Assembly: GCA_001600355.1 (NCBI GenBank)
Contig: BCJU01000001.1
Coordinates: 2,873,178-2,937,177 of the forward strand
Direction of reading: 5' to 3'
Length of the DNA: 64,000 bases
From: Meira nashicola
Taxonomy: Eukaryota > Basidiomycota > Exobasidiomycetes > Exobasidiales > Brachybasidiaceae
The notes below the pieces were generated by a model, which searched no databases, was not told the origin of the DNA, and worked only from the letters and a program-made list of their open reading frames with translations. The translations under genes and the position numbers were made by a program. Positions 47,488-57,151 of this stretch are shown one piece after another. Position 1 is the stretch's first letter. Every line of letters starts with the position of its first letter.

Positions 47488-50400
47488 TTATCCGTCTAAA
47501 TCCATAGCAACTTCTCGTTGCCCATTCGTAGCAGCCAAGGAAGATTGTTCCACTTCACGGTATAATTGGCTGCTATGCTTCGCATCTCTTACTAAAGCTT
47601 GGAATTTCGGAGCAGAATGAGGTGTTTTATCCAATGCAACCATTGCACGGAATAATGATCTTTGTAATTCGGTTGATTTTTCAACATCTTGTTTAGTAGC
47701 TTGATCTTTTAATTTGACCTTTAATGTTGAGGTGATTGGTTCAACGATGTCGTCTAAATGTTGTGCAACTTGTGTTGGTGCAAGACTGGCTAAACGGACA
47801 AACATCAAAGAACAAAGAACTTTGATTCCATCCTCATCTCGCATTCCAGCGATAACTCGTTGAATGTATTCTGTCAAATTGATCTTACTGAAGCATGTAT
47901 CCAATAAGGTATACATTGTTTCGAATGCATTCTTGCGTAAGTCTAATCCATCATCAGTAGTCACCGTGAAAGGTCCCATTGAAACTTTACGTAAAAGTTC
48001 TTGTCTCGGTATAGTTTCTTTGTATAGCATTGGCAAAAGAATTGGCAAATGATCTCGAATCAAGGCAGGCCTATTATGTGCTGCTGCATTGAATGCAAAC
48101 ATAGCCGGCTTACGTACCTCCAATGACTCATCCGAAAGAAGACCTAAAAATTCAACAATCCTTGGAGAAAGAAGGTCATCATATTTTGCCGAAGTGTCTG
48201 TCAATGTGAATCGAATCGCAGCAACGACAGAAGCACGTGTACTCGGGGCAGGATCACGAATTCTTGCTTGTAATTGTCCCAAATATTGCGCTGGATTTGT
48301 CAAGATCAATCTAGCCAAACATTCAGCTCCAATATTACGAATAGCTTCATCCTTTGCAGCACAAATTTCAAACAATGGTTGCCAGATTCTCTTTGCCAAA
48401 ATTTCCAACTGATCCGGAGATCCGTGAGTGATGAGCTCTTTCAATGCGTGCAAAGCCAAAAGGCTATGTTTCTCTTCATGCATTTGCTCTTCAATAATGG
48501 GAAGGAATTTCTCCAGATTGCCCACAGCCATATTTCCTACAGCGAAAGCGGCAGCCGATTTTACGTCATCCGAATCTGCTTCGTAAAACCTCAAAACATC
48601 ATCAAACAAGGATTTGTCCTTACTGAAATTGGTAAACCGAGCCAATTCTCCGATCAACAAAAGATGGAAATATACATCTGCATCCTTGGCGCCCTTCTTG
48701 GTGAAGATGCTCTTTGCACGTTTGACTATAGGTGTGGAAGCATTTGGTACACATTTGGCCACAATCGCGTAGCATTGTGCCAAAGTAGTTGACACTTGAC
48801 TAAAGTACGTTTGATTTGCGGCATCTTGAGAGGTGAGCGCAGCTTCATCAAGAGATTCGATGATTGTATTTGACACCACAGGCGAAGCATTTAGAAGGAC
48901 TTCAAAGAATCTCAATGTTGATGCTAGAGCCGTTCCTTGAAGTAGAGGTGATCTGATGAGCTTCAAGATGTGGGGTATTATTTTTGTTTGAATGGCTTGG
49001 ATCCCATGTCCATTCTCGACAAGACGGGAAAGGGCTTCTAAAGCAGAAGGTAAAAGGCTGATATTAGAATCATGTTGCAAAAGAGGATTGATCTCATCAA
49101 CAACATGATCAGCTATGTCCTCTGGCACATCTTTACCGATCTTGATCAAAAGAGCATTGAGTCCATCAAAAGAAGCAATCCGTAGAGCACGATTGTTTTG
49201 ACGAACAATCTCTGCGATTGGGCTAATGGATCTTGTTGCAAATTGGTTGACTAAATCTCCCTCACAGATAGATGAGGAGACAATCGATGTGATCGCTCTT
49301 ACTGCCGCTAATCTTGTCGTCTCATTCTTGAGTCGATCATATAAATGTGCAAAAGCTTTTGGGAAATGCTCTTGTAAATCATCCCCAGCAAACGCTAAAA
49401 GGTTGCTCAATGCATCAATCCCTTTTTCCTTTATTTCTTGATCCGAATCACTTCGTTCTAAACGCACCATGATTGCAGTGTAAAGTTTTTCGATGTATGC
49501 TTTGTACTTACCGCTCGTAGTTGACGAAATCGATGGCGCACGCAAAACGGCGACTAATTCTGAAGCAACACGGAAGCCTTCAATAGTTTCACGTTGAAGC
49601 TTGTCAGTTATTACAGCTGCGATAAAAGGTACCAAATGGTCCAAATATTGATCGAAAAACTCTGGCCTATGGTAGCGGAATAAAAGGTTCAAGAAGATTA
49701 AAATCTCAGTCTTAATGCTCGTACTTGGACCGGTAGAAGTTTCCGCTCCTTTCAAAGCCTTTTCCGTTTGAGTGACCAAAAGACCGATATGTTCGTCTAG
49801 GCCTCCATGTAAGACGATGATGAGATCTCTCAGAACCACATAGCTGGCCAAACGTGTAGGCACAGTCTTTGATACAATCGTCTTTGACAAAGCCTTTGCC
49901 AAAGCAGGCTTTAGCGACATAATTTGGCTCAAAGGACTTCCTTCCGTAGCGACAATTGCGGCGTCTGCTTCCCATTTACGCTTTAATGCACCTGGTGAAT
50001 TTCGTAAAACCTCTGTTGTCTGTGGTCCACTACCATGAAGGCGCACTTGTTGCAAAAGAGTAGAGAAGGTATTAAGAACTTCATTACGTACGCTTTCCTC
50101 TCTCTCTGTAAATCGTGAAACGAGGGCAGGCGCTACACCTGAAGTCAATGTAGGTAGCATCTCTGATCTTGTTGCGATGATGCCTGCTAGCAATTTTGCC
50201 GCACCTCTTCGTACTTTCCAAGAAACGTCATCTTCATCGGAGTATTGATCATCATCGATAAAGTCGTCATCTTCTCCTTCATCTTCATAACCATCCTCTG
50301 CATCCATTTCTTCATCAGATTCATATCCGCCAGCATAATTAGGATCATGTTTCAGTAAAGAAACGGAAGATTCTACGATTTGTATGACAAAAGGCGTAAC

Positions 50401-51285
50401 TTCTGAAGGACAATTTAATACAATATTGTCTAATGCTTGCAAGCAAATTTCACGTAATTCATCATCTTCCTGTGCTTGTTCACTTGTCAAAATTGTCATA
50501 ATCCTTGGCATAAATTCTGGTAGTCTACGACCCAAACGACGAGAGCTTGTCTTTGCCAAAAGGCCTAATAGCTGAACGTTGATCTTGATAGATTCCTCTT
50601 TATTGCTCGAAAGTGCCAAAGCAATCGACTCGGACAATTTTGTAAAAACTTCTGAAATGGCAAAAGGAGCCAAAGCACTTATAGCTTGAATTGCACGCTT
50701 TCTAACGGTGGCACGATTATTGCTTAATGCGCCGAGGATAACTTTGATTGCATTACGTTGAAGTGGAGCGTCGTTGGAGATCGCATGAGGGAATCGTGAG
50801 AAATAATCTGCAAGAACGTCTAGCGAATCGATTAAAAGTTCTTGAGATGCAGATGGATCGGAAATTTGTGATAAAAGACGTGGTACTAGCTTATCAGCTG
50901 CCATGATTGCTTGATCTCCTTCTACTGGTATTTGACTCATAACAGTCTTCAATCCAAGAGAAGCAATATCACGTAATTCATCTTCTTTAGAAGAAATATA
51001 TTCTACCAAAGAATCAATTATTAATCGTATTTCTTCATCACTACTTGTTTGTACCAAAGTTCCTAAACATTTCACGCTCATATTTTTCACTTCTCCATTT
51101 TGATCTCGAACTAAATCCAAAACTTTACGTAAAAGTGTCATTTGTACCCGATTTTCAACTGAAGTTAACATTCCACGATTTGCCTCTGCGATTAAATCGC
51201 TTAATGCCATATATCGAAAATCAGCATCTGGCGAAGACATTTTATCTAACAAAGCGTGAACGCCTTGCGATGATCTGGAAGCCAT
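47488..51285 (-). CDS. CAND1: cullin-associated NEDD8-dissociated protein CAND1 (TIP120)
   Basis: CAND1 is the exchange factor that swaps substrate receptors on unneddylated cullin-RING ligases. The 1265-residue HEAT-repeat protein starts MASRSSQGVHALLDKMSSPD and continues DFRYMALSDLIAEANRG and VKNMSVKCLGTLVQ, as in animal CAND1. The acidic loop in the N-terminal third is present (YESDEEMDAEDGYEDEGEDD), followed by VSWKVRRGAAKLLAGIIATR. The C-terminal TIP120 domain is clear: LPILLPMLYKETIPRQELLR, then VSMGPFTVTTDDGLDLRKNA and FETMYTLLDTC. Length is close to the usual 1230 residues, so it is full-length. The ATG at 51285 was chosen because the longer frame opens at TTG. Single exon, which is notable for a gene this long. 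Confidence 0.95.
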   Translation of the reverse strand: MASRSSQGVHALLDKMSSPDADFRYMALSDLIAEANRGMLTSVENRVQMTLLRKVLDLVRDQNGEVKNMSVKCLGTLVQTSSDEEIRLIIDSLVEYISSKEDELRDIASLGLKTVMSQIPVEGDQAIMAADKLVPRLLSQISDPSASQELLIDSLDVLADYFSRFPHAISNDAPLQRNAIKVILGALSNNRATVRKRAIQAISALAPFAISEVFTKLSESIALALSSNKEESIKINVQLLGLLAKTSSRRLGRRLPEFMPRIMTILTSEQAQEDDELREICLQALDNIVLNCPSEVTPFVIQIVESSVSLLKHDPNYAGGYESDEEMDAEDGYEDEGEDDDFIDDDQYSDEDDVSWKVRRGAAKLLAGIIATRSEMLPTLTSGVAPALVSRFTEREESVRNEVLNTFSTLLQQVRLHGSGPQTTEVLRNSPGALKRKWEADAAIVATEGSPLSQIMSLKPALAKALSKTIVSKTVPTRLASYVVLRDLIIVLHGGLDEHIGLLVTQTEKALKGAETSTGPSTSIKTEILIFLNLLFRYHRPEFFDQYLDHLVPFIAAVITDKLQRETIEGFRVASELVAVLRAPSISSTTSGKYKAYIEKLYTAIMVRLERSDSDQEIKEKGIDALSNLLAFAGDDLQEHFPKAFAHLYDRLKNETTRLAAVRAITSIVSSSICEGDLVNQFATRSISPIAEIVRQNNRALRIASFDGLNALLIKIGKDVPEDIADHVVDEINPLLQHDSNISLLPSALEALSRLVENGHGIQAIQTKIIPHILKLIRSPLLQGTALASTLRFFEVLLNASPVVSNTIIESLDEAALTSQDAANQTYFSQVSTTLAQCYAIVAKCVPNASTPIVKRAKSIFTKKGAKDADVYFHLLLIGELARFTNFSKDKSLFDDVLRFYEADSDDVKSAAAFAVGNMAVGNLEKFLPIIEEQMHEEKHSLLALHALKELITHGSPDQLEILAKRIWQPLFEICAAKDEAIRNIGAECLARLILTNPAQYLGQLQARIRDPAPSTRASVVAAIRFTLTDTSAKYDDLLSPRIVEFLGLLSDESLEVRKPAMFAFNAAAHNRPALIRDHLPILLPMLYKETIPRQELLRKVSMGPFTVTTDDGLDLRKNAFETMYTLLDTCFSKINLTEYIQRVIAGMRDEDGIKVLCSLMFVRLASLAPTQVAQHLDDIVEPITSTLKVKLKDQATKQDVEKSTELQRSLFRAMVALDKTPHSAPKFQALVRDAKHSSQLYREVEQSSLAATNGQREVAMDLDG

Positions 51286-51583
51286 GATTGGCAAAATGGG
51301 TCACCGGCCAGTAACTCTTTTGATTGATGAGCAGGATGATGGGTGGTGTTACTTACGATTGTTTCCTGTTTTAAGAAGATTACACAAATGCACTGCACAC
51401 AAACGCGTCCTTTTTGTTTGTCAATTTATTTGATTCTTTCATTGCAAAAGTGGCGCATGCGTACGCTAAGGCCCCGAGATGCACACGCTATAGCGTAATG
51501 TTGATTGTGTTAAAAATGTAAGCAATGAAAACGTGCATGATAGGGGAATAAAAATAAGGTAAAGTTGCATGACATAAATTGAA

Positions 51584-52129
51584 ATGATTAACCATCATCA
51601 AAAAAGCAAGATAGAATTGAGTCTAGTTGAAATGCCTTCTCATGAATATGAATTAACAACACCTTTAAGTGTTAAAAAAGAAGAAGCTTTAGCAATTTTA
51701 CAAGATCCTAAACGGTTTCTTATCTCAGGCGGTGCAACAGAAGAAGATTCGATCAAATATGATGAAAAGAGTGGTAAATGGTATGGTGAGTGAATAGTGA
51801 ATAAGAATGATTGCCATATTGCTATACGTATACTTACTTTTTCCATTTCCTTAGGCACGGCTAAAGGAGGTATCCCATTAATTCCTAAACCGTCTTGGTC
51901 AGCTACATACGAGGAAACATCTGACGGTTCACATTGGGTCATCGATGGAGGATATGGGATCACAACTGAGCATACATGGTCCGTAGAGGGAACTTCAGGC
52001 GATGAAGTATGTTATATCACTGAAAAAGGCAAGATCACCACACCCTTGTGGTTATTCCATGGTGCAAAATACGCTATGCTAAATATGCAAAAGGCCACAC
52101 ATAAGCATATGCAAGAATATTTCAGTTGA
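51584..52129 (+). CDS. small fungal protein, possibly SRPBCC-like (DUF7053 type)
   Basis: Exons are 51584-51785 and 51855-52129 with a 69-nt phase-1 intron, giving 158 residues. From M17 it reads MPSHEYELTTPLSVKKEEAL, AILQDPKRFLISGG, then GTAKGGIPLIPKPSWSATYE, VIDGGYGITTEHTWSVEGTS and ITTPLWLFHGAKYAML, with a final helix MQKATHKHMQEYFS. The order of an N-terminal beta strand, a short helix, antiparallel strands and a long C-terminal helix is what START/SRPBCC-fold fungal DUF7053 proteins show. I propose that only as a possibility. The ATG at 51632 is as plausible a start as 51584. No transmembrane or signal segment. Function unknown; it shares a 298-bp divergent region with CAND1. Confidence 0.65.
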
Positions 52130-52294
52130 TAGGATTCTCTTAGATGCGTTTGCTAGACTGTTCCAACACCCCTTTCTCTTAACGATACCACCCTCAACTT
52201 GTTCTATTGTGCATGCGAATATACATTGAAAGATGATGTTTAAAGTACAATTGCGTTGAGATGATGCATATTGAATTCTATAAAATCTAAATCT

Positions 52295-53977
52295 TTATAA
52301 AAGCGTTCTCCATGCTCGCCAAAGCGGTATCGTAGCAAAGAATGCGATACCAACAATCAAGGCAGCCAATGCAAAGCTTGGTGCAAAACATTCCCTTCCA
52401 TATGGACAAATGGCTTGTTGTGCTTCAGCAAGAAGATTCAATTTCTCATCTGGCATCTTGATAGGAAATTGACGAGATGCGATTCTATCATTAATATTTG
52501 CGAATAACATTGAGAAAAATAAACTTCCAAGAGCGGCAGCATAAGTTAATAAACCATAATTACGTCCGAATTGTTGTGGCCAAACACAAATGATTGTGGA
52601 TGGTAAAACGGTAAACGTTAATCCATACCCAGTTCCAGTAGCTAAACTAACGAGCCAAAGTCTGTCGACTCGATCGACAAAAATTGAAGAATAGATAAAA
52701 GTGAAGAACAAAAGTGCCAATCCAACAAGAAGCAGGGATAATCTGCTTATCGTGAACTTTTGCAAATGGTTTTTCCAAGTTGTTTGATTGGTGCGGGTCG
52801 AAGAAGCTCGCTTGATTGATGCTTGTGGAGAGCAGAGGTCGGTCAGCAATCCTACAAACAGACGCGAAACAGTATTGGCAATAGCTAAAAGTTGTACTTG
52901 TTGTGTTCGTAACGCTAATGTTTCTCTTCCCAATCTAGTCTTGTCATCTTGATTGTCGCCATCTAAAGCAGTATGTACAGCTCTTAGGCTTACCACAATA
53001 CTTCCAATAGATCCCATCACCATCTCTGCTCCACCAACTCCGGCGAACAGAACCAGTCCCATTATCCATACTGAAGGCGCAGAAAGGTACTCTTTCAAGC
53101 TCAAGAGAGGTTCACGTGGATAATCTGATGGATTACGACCGTATGGGATCGACCAGAGTAGAGCTGGCAATGGCCGTGAGCCTAACAATGTCGTTCTTTC
53201 CGTTGCAGGTTCATCTTCTTCTTCTTGCGCTGATTCAAATACAGCTTCTTCCCTTCCTTGACCTTCTTCCGGTACAGAAAGACCAAATGCTGATAATGCA
53301 TTAGTGATCATCAGAGCAGCACCTAACCATGCTAACCATTTTGGACTGTTGAGATCGCCCGTATTTGGATCTGTGAAGAACGAAAGTGATGCAAAGGCGG
53401 AAAGAAAGAGTGAGGATAAACTGAAAAGTGTTAGAGGAATAGAAAGTGCTAAACCGGGATGTGACTTGAAGTGTGAAGTGGACGATCGAAGTGCAGAGAA
53501 AATACTTGCAGCAACGCCTGTACCAACAAGAACAAAGTAAGCTGCCATTGCCACAAAATTTGCTCTATTTGAATGTGATGATGGAGAAGATGATTGTTGA
53601 TGAGAAATTGCGTCGCTTTCTGTATGTGCCATTAAAACATATCCAACACCAAAAAGGATCGATGCCATCAACGATAACGGTCTCGGTCCATAAGTATCAG
53701 CAATATGTCCAAAGATAGCCGCAGAAGCATATTGACCTAAAATTGCAGCTGACCAAATAGCATTCGTTTGAGTTAAATTTAAACCCAAATCAGCCGACAT
53801 CTTTGGTCCAAACAAAGGGAAACAAAATATCGATCCAGCTGTTAAAGAATTGGCCACTATAAAGACAGCTGCAGTAGATCTTGAAGTTGCCAACATTCTC
53901 TTAAATCCTGTTCTTGAAGGACTTGAAATAACCCTTTGCCTTTCATCTTGGGCATGTTGATCTTGCCTTGGTACCAT
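52295..53977 (-). CDS. MCH1: MFS transporter, Mch1-like (monocarboxylate transporter-related)
   Basis: A 560-residue, 12-helix major facilitator. The N-terminal half begins AAVFIVANSLTAGSIFCFPL with FGPKMSADLGLNLTQTNAIW and GQYASAAIFGHIADTYGPRP, where GHIADTYGPR is the loop 2-3 MFS motif. LMASILFGVGYVLMAH follows. The central loop is long and acidic (EEEDEPATERTTLLGSRPLP). The C-terminal half has WIMGLVLFAGVGGAEMVMGS and VSRLFVGLLTDLCSPQA. This resembles yeast Mch1, a vacuolar protein of the monocarboxylate-porter-homologue group whose substrate is not settled (family knowledge). The ATG at 53977 (MVPRQDQ) was chosen; the longer frame starts at TTG. Divergent from the FHA gene. Confidence 0.78.
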   Translation of the reverse strand: MVPRQDQHAQDERQRVISSPSRTGFKRMLATSRSTAAVFIVANSLTAGSIFCFPLFGPKMSADLGLNLTQTNAIWSAAILGQYASAAIFGHIADTYGPRPLSLMASILFGVGYVLMAHTESDAISHQQSSSPSSHSNRANFVAMAAYFVLVGTGVAASIFSALRSSTSHFKSHPGLALSIPLTLFSLSSLFLSAFASLSFFTDPNTGDLNSPKWLAWLGAALMITNALSAFGLSVPEEGQGREEAVFESAQEEEDEPATERTTLLGSRPLPALLWSIPYGRNPSDYPREPLLSLKEYLSAPSVWIMGLVLFAGVGGAEMVMGSIGSIVVSLRAVHTALDGDNQDDKTRLGRETLALRTQQVQLLAIANTVSRLFVGLLTDLCSPQASIKRASSTRTNQTTWKNHLQKFTISRLSLLLVGLALLFFTFIYSSIFVDRVDRLWLVSLATGTGYGLTFTVLPSTIICVWPQQFGRNYGLLTYAAALGSLFFSMLFANINDRIASRQFPIKMPDEKLNLLAEAQQAICPYGRECFAPSFALAALIVGIAFFATIPLWRAWRTLL

Positions 53978-54520
53978 GACGAAGATATGGTCATGATCAA
54001 GAATGAACAAAAGGTTTAATATGATGAATCAATTAGCATCACGCAAATCCGCGTACATACATAAACAGGACCTCCTAAACGCGTGATTATGGTAGAGTCA
54101 GACCTGCCGCCTTGAACCGGGTCCTTATCACACGGACAGCCGGCTGGGGTGACTGACTGGTAAGCAGACAGCAACGGTCCGTGCGAATACAACTTTTTTT
54201 TTGTATGCATCGTATGCAAGTTTAAACAGCAAGTGCATAATCCATCTCTGTTAGCGCGTAGGGGGTTATATGAATGCAATACATCCTGCACTTTCTGGGT
54301 CAAAAATGCTGAGCGAGGGGTCCTGGATTATCGATTGTATTGCTTATCGATGTTCTCCTAGACAAAAGCAAGCCTACCAGTCAAGTACACACAGGTGTTC
54401 GGCGCCGTTTTAACGTTGACGCCTTCAATAGGTCACATTGTGTAGGCACCCTAATCTACTTTCAAAATCATTTTCCTTACCACCATCTAATCCTATCATT
54501 TCCCCAATCAATCTTTCCCT
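53978..54520. promoter_or_regulatory. divergent region between the MCH1-like and FHA genes
   Basis: 543 bp with a locally GC-rich block near 54100-54170 and a pyrimidine-rich leader before 54521. No tRNA can be folded from the GGTTCAAGG-like string on the minus strand near 54110. No other feature is seen. Confidence 0.45.
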
Positions 54521-56086
54521 ATGTCTTTTGATCGTTCAAAATTGCCAATCGTTCGTTTCAAGTCTCATGGAGGCTCGAAGGTACGAGATTTCACCTTGGG
54601 TCCACATTTGCTCACCCTGATGCTAGCACGAGGACCTGAGAATGCTCCTCAAAAAGAATTTGGTTTAGATTCTGATCAAATTCGTATTTCTGGTCACGAG
54701 ATGGAAGAAACAAACCTTCAAAACAAATTCCTCGACGCTCGTATCGTTTCACGCAATCATGCTAGCATTGCATGGAAATTGAAGGAGGATGATGTGAAAC
54801 CAGTTTTGTATTTGAAGGACCTTAATTCTACGCATGGAACCTATTTGCGCCACAAAGGACAAGGCTCTAAACAAGAAACAAAATTGATTCCAGGTCAAGA
54901 ATATGAAATCGTGAATGGCGATTCAATCATCATTGGTCGCAAAGTTGAAAAAGGAGGCGAATGTCATTTACCAATCACTTTTGACGTTGAATTTGACGAA
55001 CCGCCAAAAGCTTATACTCTTTCAGAAAGGGTTACATTACCTTTCACATCTAACATAAGGGCAATCAGCATCGAATCAGACGATGAGAGTGATGTTGTAG
55101 AACTTGGCATCGAGTCAAACCTGCCTTATACTCTTGACTCTGATTTCGATGAGGCGCTCCGTTTCTCTCATACGTCAGAGTCTGAGGCCGAATTTACAAA
55201 CGAAGAAGATAGCTCAGAAGTCTCAGTCGATGAAGACAAAGACGATCAAGACCTCCTCGATCGATCTCACGATGGAAGTAGTCATTGCTCAGATCAATCA
55301 GACGATCATGAGAGCGATTGTGAGTCTGAAGAAGGAGAAGAAAACCACTCTACCGATTTGACCGAGCACTCTGATGAAGACGAACATGAAGCGGTAAAGA
55401 AAGGAGTTCAGGGAGATAAAGTGAACGAACCGAAGCGAATGTCTATCAAAGTTATTCGTAAGATGGTCGAGGAAGAGACTCAAGAGTGTGGTAAGATTTC
55501 TTCGCCCTTTGCAGGACCGGAGGATTTCATTTCGGCTACTTCGGAAGAGACAATCAAAGAGAAGGAAGTCACCACTAAAGACACCATTACTGAGAAAGAG
55601 GAAGAGGATAAAACAACAAAGCAAAGCTGTGACCAAGCAGAAAGCTCTGGCAAGGTTAAGGAGCCCATTCCAACATCCGAAATTCAAGAAGCTGAAGCTG
55701 TAAAAGAGAGCGTAAAAGCAGTTGGTGGTGATGAAACCATTCCGACGTTATTAGCAACCGTGAAAAGATTAGAAAAGTCTGTGGAGGAGATGCCAACAGC
55801 AGTCATTGAAAGCACAGAACAAAACGATGTTGCTGCAGTTGTAGAAGAAGATGCTGCAATTAACGTAACCTCTGTGCAAGTCACAACTACAACGGCAACC
55901 AAAAGGAAAGCCGAAGAGGCAGGACTCGATACGCCTCCTCAAAACGAAAGGAACAACGACGTTCAGAGTCCAGCACCAAAACGTCAAATCGTCGGCTTCC
56001 GCACTGGATTAGCTGCCGGCTTCGTTGCTGGCATTGTTGGCACAATCATCGGCTTGAGCTCGATTCCCTTGTCTGAAGGTATGTGA
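54521..56086 (+). CDS. FHA-domain protein with C-terminal membrane anchor
   Basis: FHA domains bind phosphothreonine. Residues of about 30-130 form the FHA fold: IRISG, then ARIVSRNHASIAW (SRNH at 77-80) and YLKDLNSTHGTYL (NSTHGT at 102-107), with GDSIIIGRK after. The middle 300 residues are strongly acidic and Ser/Thr-rich (DSDFDEALRFSHTSESEAEF; EEGEENHSTDLTEHSDEDEH), then Lys/Glu-rich. The C-terminus is a Gly/Ala-rich hydrophobic helix (GLAAGFVAGIVGTIIGLSS, about residues 497-517) preceded by basic residues (APKRQIVGFRTG), a tail-anchor arrangement like STRIPAK-associated SLMAP/Far9-type FHA proteins. It lacks their long coiled coils, so orthology is not claimed. A candidate intron at 56079-56199 would change the last residues (SEGM to SEAS) and move the stop to 56207. 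Confidence 0.82.
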   Translation: MSFDRSKLPIVRFKSHGGSKVRDFTLGPHLLTLMLARGPENAPQKEFGLDSDQIRISGHEMEETNLQNKFLDARIVSRNHASIAWKLKEDDVKPVLYLKDLNSTHGTYLRHKGQGSKQETKLIPGQEYEIVNGDSIIIGRKVEKGGECHLPITFDVEFDEPPKAYTLSERVTLPFTSNIRAISIESDDESDVVELGIESNLPYTLDSDFDEALRFSHTSESEAEFTNEEDSSEVSVDEDKDDQDLLDRSHDGSSHCSDQSDDHESDCESEEGEENHSTDLTEHSDEDEHEAVKKGVQGDKVNEPKRMSIKVIRKMVEEETQECGKISSPFAGPEDFISATSEETIKEKEVTTKDTITEKEEEDKTTKQSCDQAESSGKVKEPIPTSEIQEAEAVKESVKAVGGDETIPTLLATVKRLEKSVEEMPTAVIESTEQNDVAAVVEEDAAINVTSVQVTTTTATKRKAEEAGLDTPPQNERNNDVQSPAPKRQIVGFRTGLAAGFVAGIVGTIIGLSSIPLSEGM

Positions 56087-56322
56087 TAGCAGCATCGAAA
56101 TATGCTTGAAATTCTTTCCTTTTGTATTATTCTTTACGATCTTCATGTCCATTTTTTGTATAAAACACCACATCTCACATTTTTCAATATATTTTGTAGC
56201 TTCATAAATACGATAATACATGCTTCTCTAAAATTGTCAGCATTGTCATCTTCTCTTTTTGATACATAAATGAACAATGACACGGTGAATTTTTGCATTA
56301 AATCTATTACAGCTCATAAATT

Positions 56323-57151
56323 TTACATAGCATCTACCAGAGCTTTCAATTCACTCTCTGGCAAAATGCGGAATTGACCGCTTTCACGACCATCTTTCGC
56401 TTTACGTGGTGTAACGATGCCCAATTGTACATTCTTTTCATCCAATTTCTCTTCCATGACTTGCTTCAAAACGCGAAGAGTTAATAGGCTTGCTTCATGC
56501 AGTGACATATCCTTTTTGTACTTTTCTTGCAATTCACCTTGAGCACCTTCAGACCCACTTCCGATAGCTTTTGCTTCGTAGCGTACAAACGTTCCAGAAG
56601 GATCGGCGTGATATAGCTGTGGTCCTTTTTCGTCAATTCCTGCGATCAAGAGAGCGACACCGAAGGGCCGCGACTGAGGAAAGAAAAACAAGATTCTTGT
56701 TAGCCGCTCATCGTCTATTAAGAATCATTTCTAATCGTAGCCAACTTACCATCATCGCTTCATCATCCTCTGTAGACTCTCCAAATCGTAACGCTAGATC
56801 ACAAACAGCCTGTGTAACACTGGAAACTTTAATTTCCTCATCGTAAGTGAATGCATGATTTTGACTTGTTACCCGAGCATGTTCGATCATAGTACGTGCA
56901 TCTGCAGTTAGACCGCTCATAGCACATCCCAAATGTGTATCAATTTCCATAATCTTTTCAATCGATGTTGCTTCCAATAGCTTTGATTGTACTCTTTTCT
57001 CCACACCTAAGACTACTCCTTCTTTCGTTGCAATTCCGATCGTTGTACTTCCCAATTTGATTGCTTCGATTGCATATTCTACTTGAAATAGACGACCTTC
57101 GGGTGAGAATGTGTTAACACCTCGGTCATATTCTGATCTTGTTAAAAACAT
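56323..57151 (-). CDS. PUP2: 20S proteasome subunit alpha5 (Pup2/PSMA5 type)
   Basis: Exons on the minus strand are 57151-56750 and 56673-56323, with a 76-nt phase-0 intron (GTAAGT...CCTCAG). The product is 250 residues. [20 protein letters not shown] and [20 protein letters not shown] are diagnostic of alpha5, as are [20 protein letters not shown] and [20 protein letters not shown]. Exon 2 starts [20 protein letters not shown] and continues [20 protein letters not shown], with the alpha5 [20 protein letters not shown]. The C-terminus ends in [13 protein letters not shown]. Its upstream region holds the GC-rich 17-mer shared with 36209. Confidence 0.94.

Noticed and set aside
54095..54175. 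GGTTCAAGG on the minus strand as a possible tRNA T-loop
   Set aside because: No T stem, acceptor stem or anticodon arm can be formed around it.
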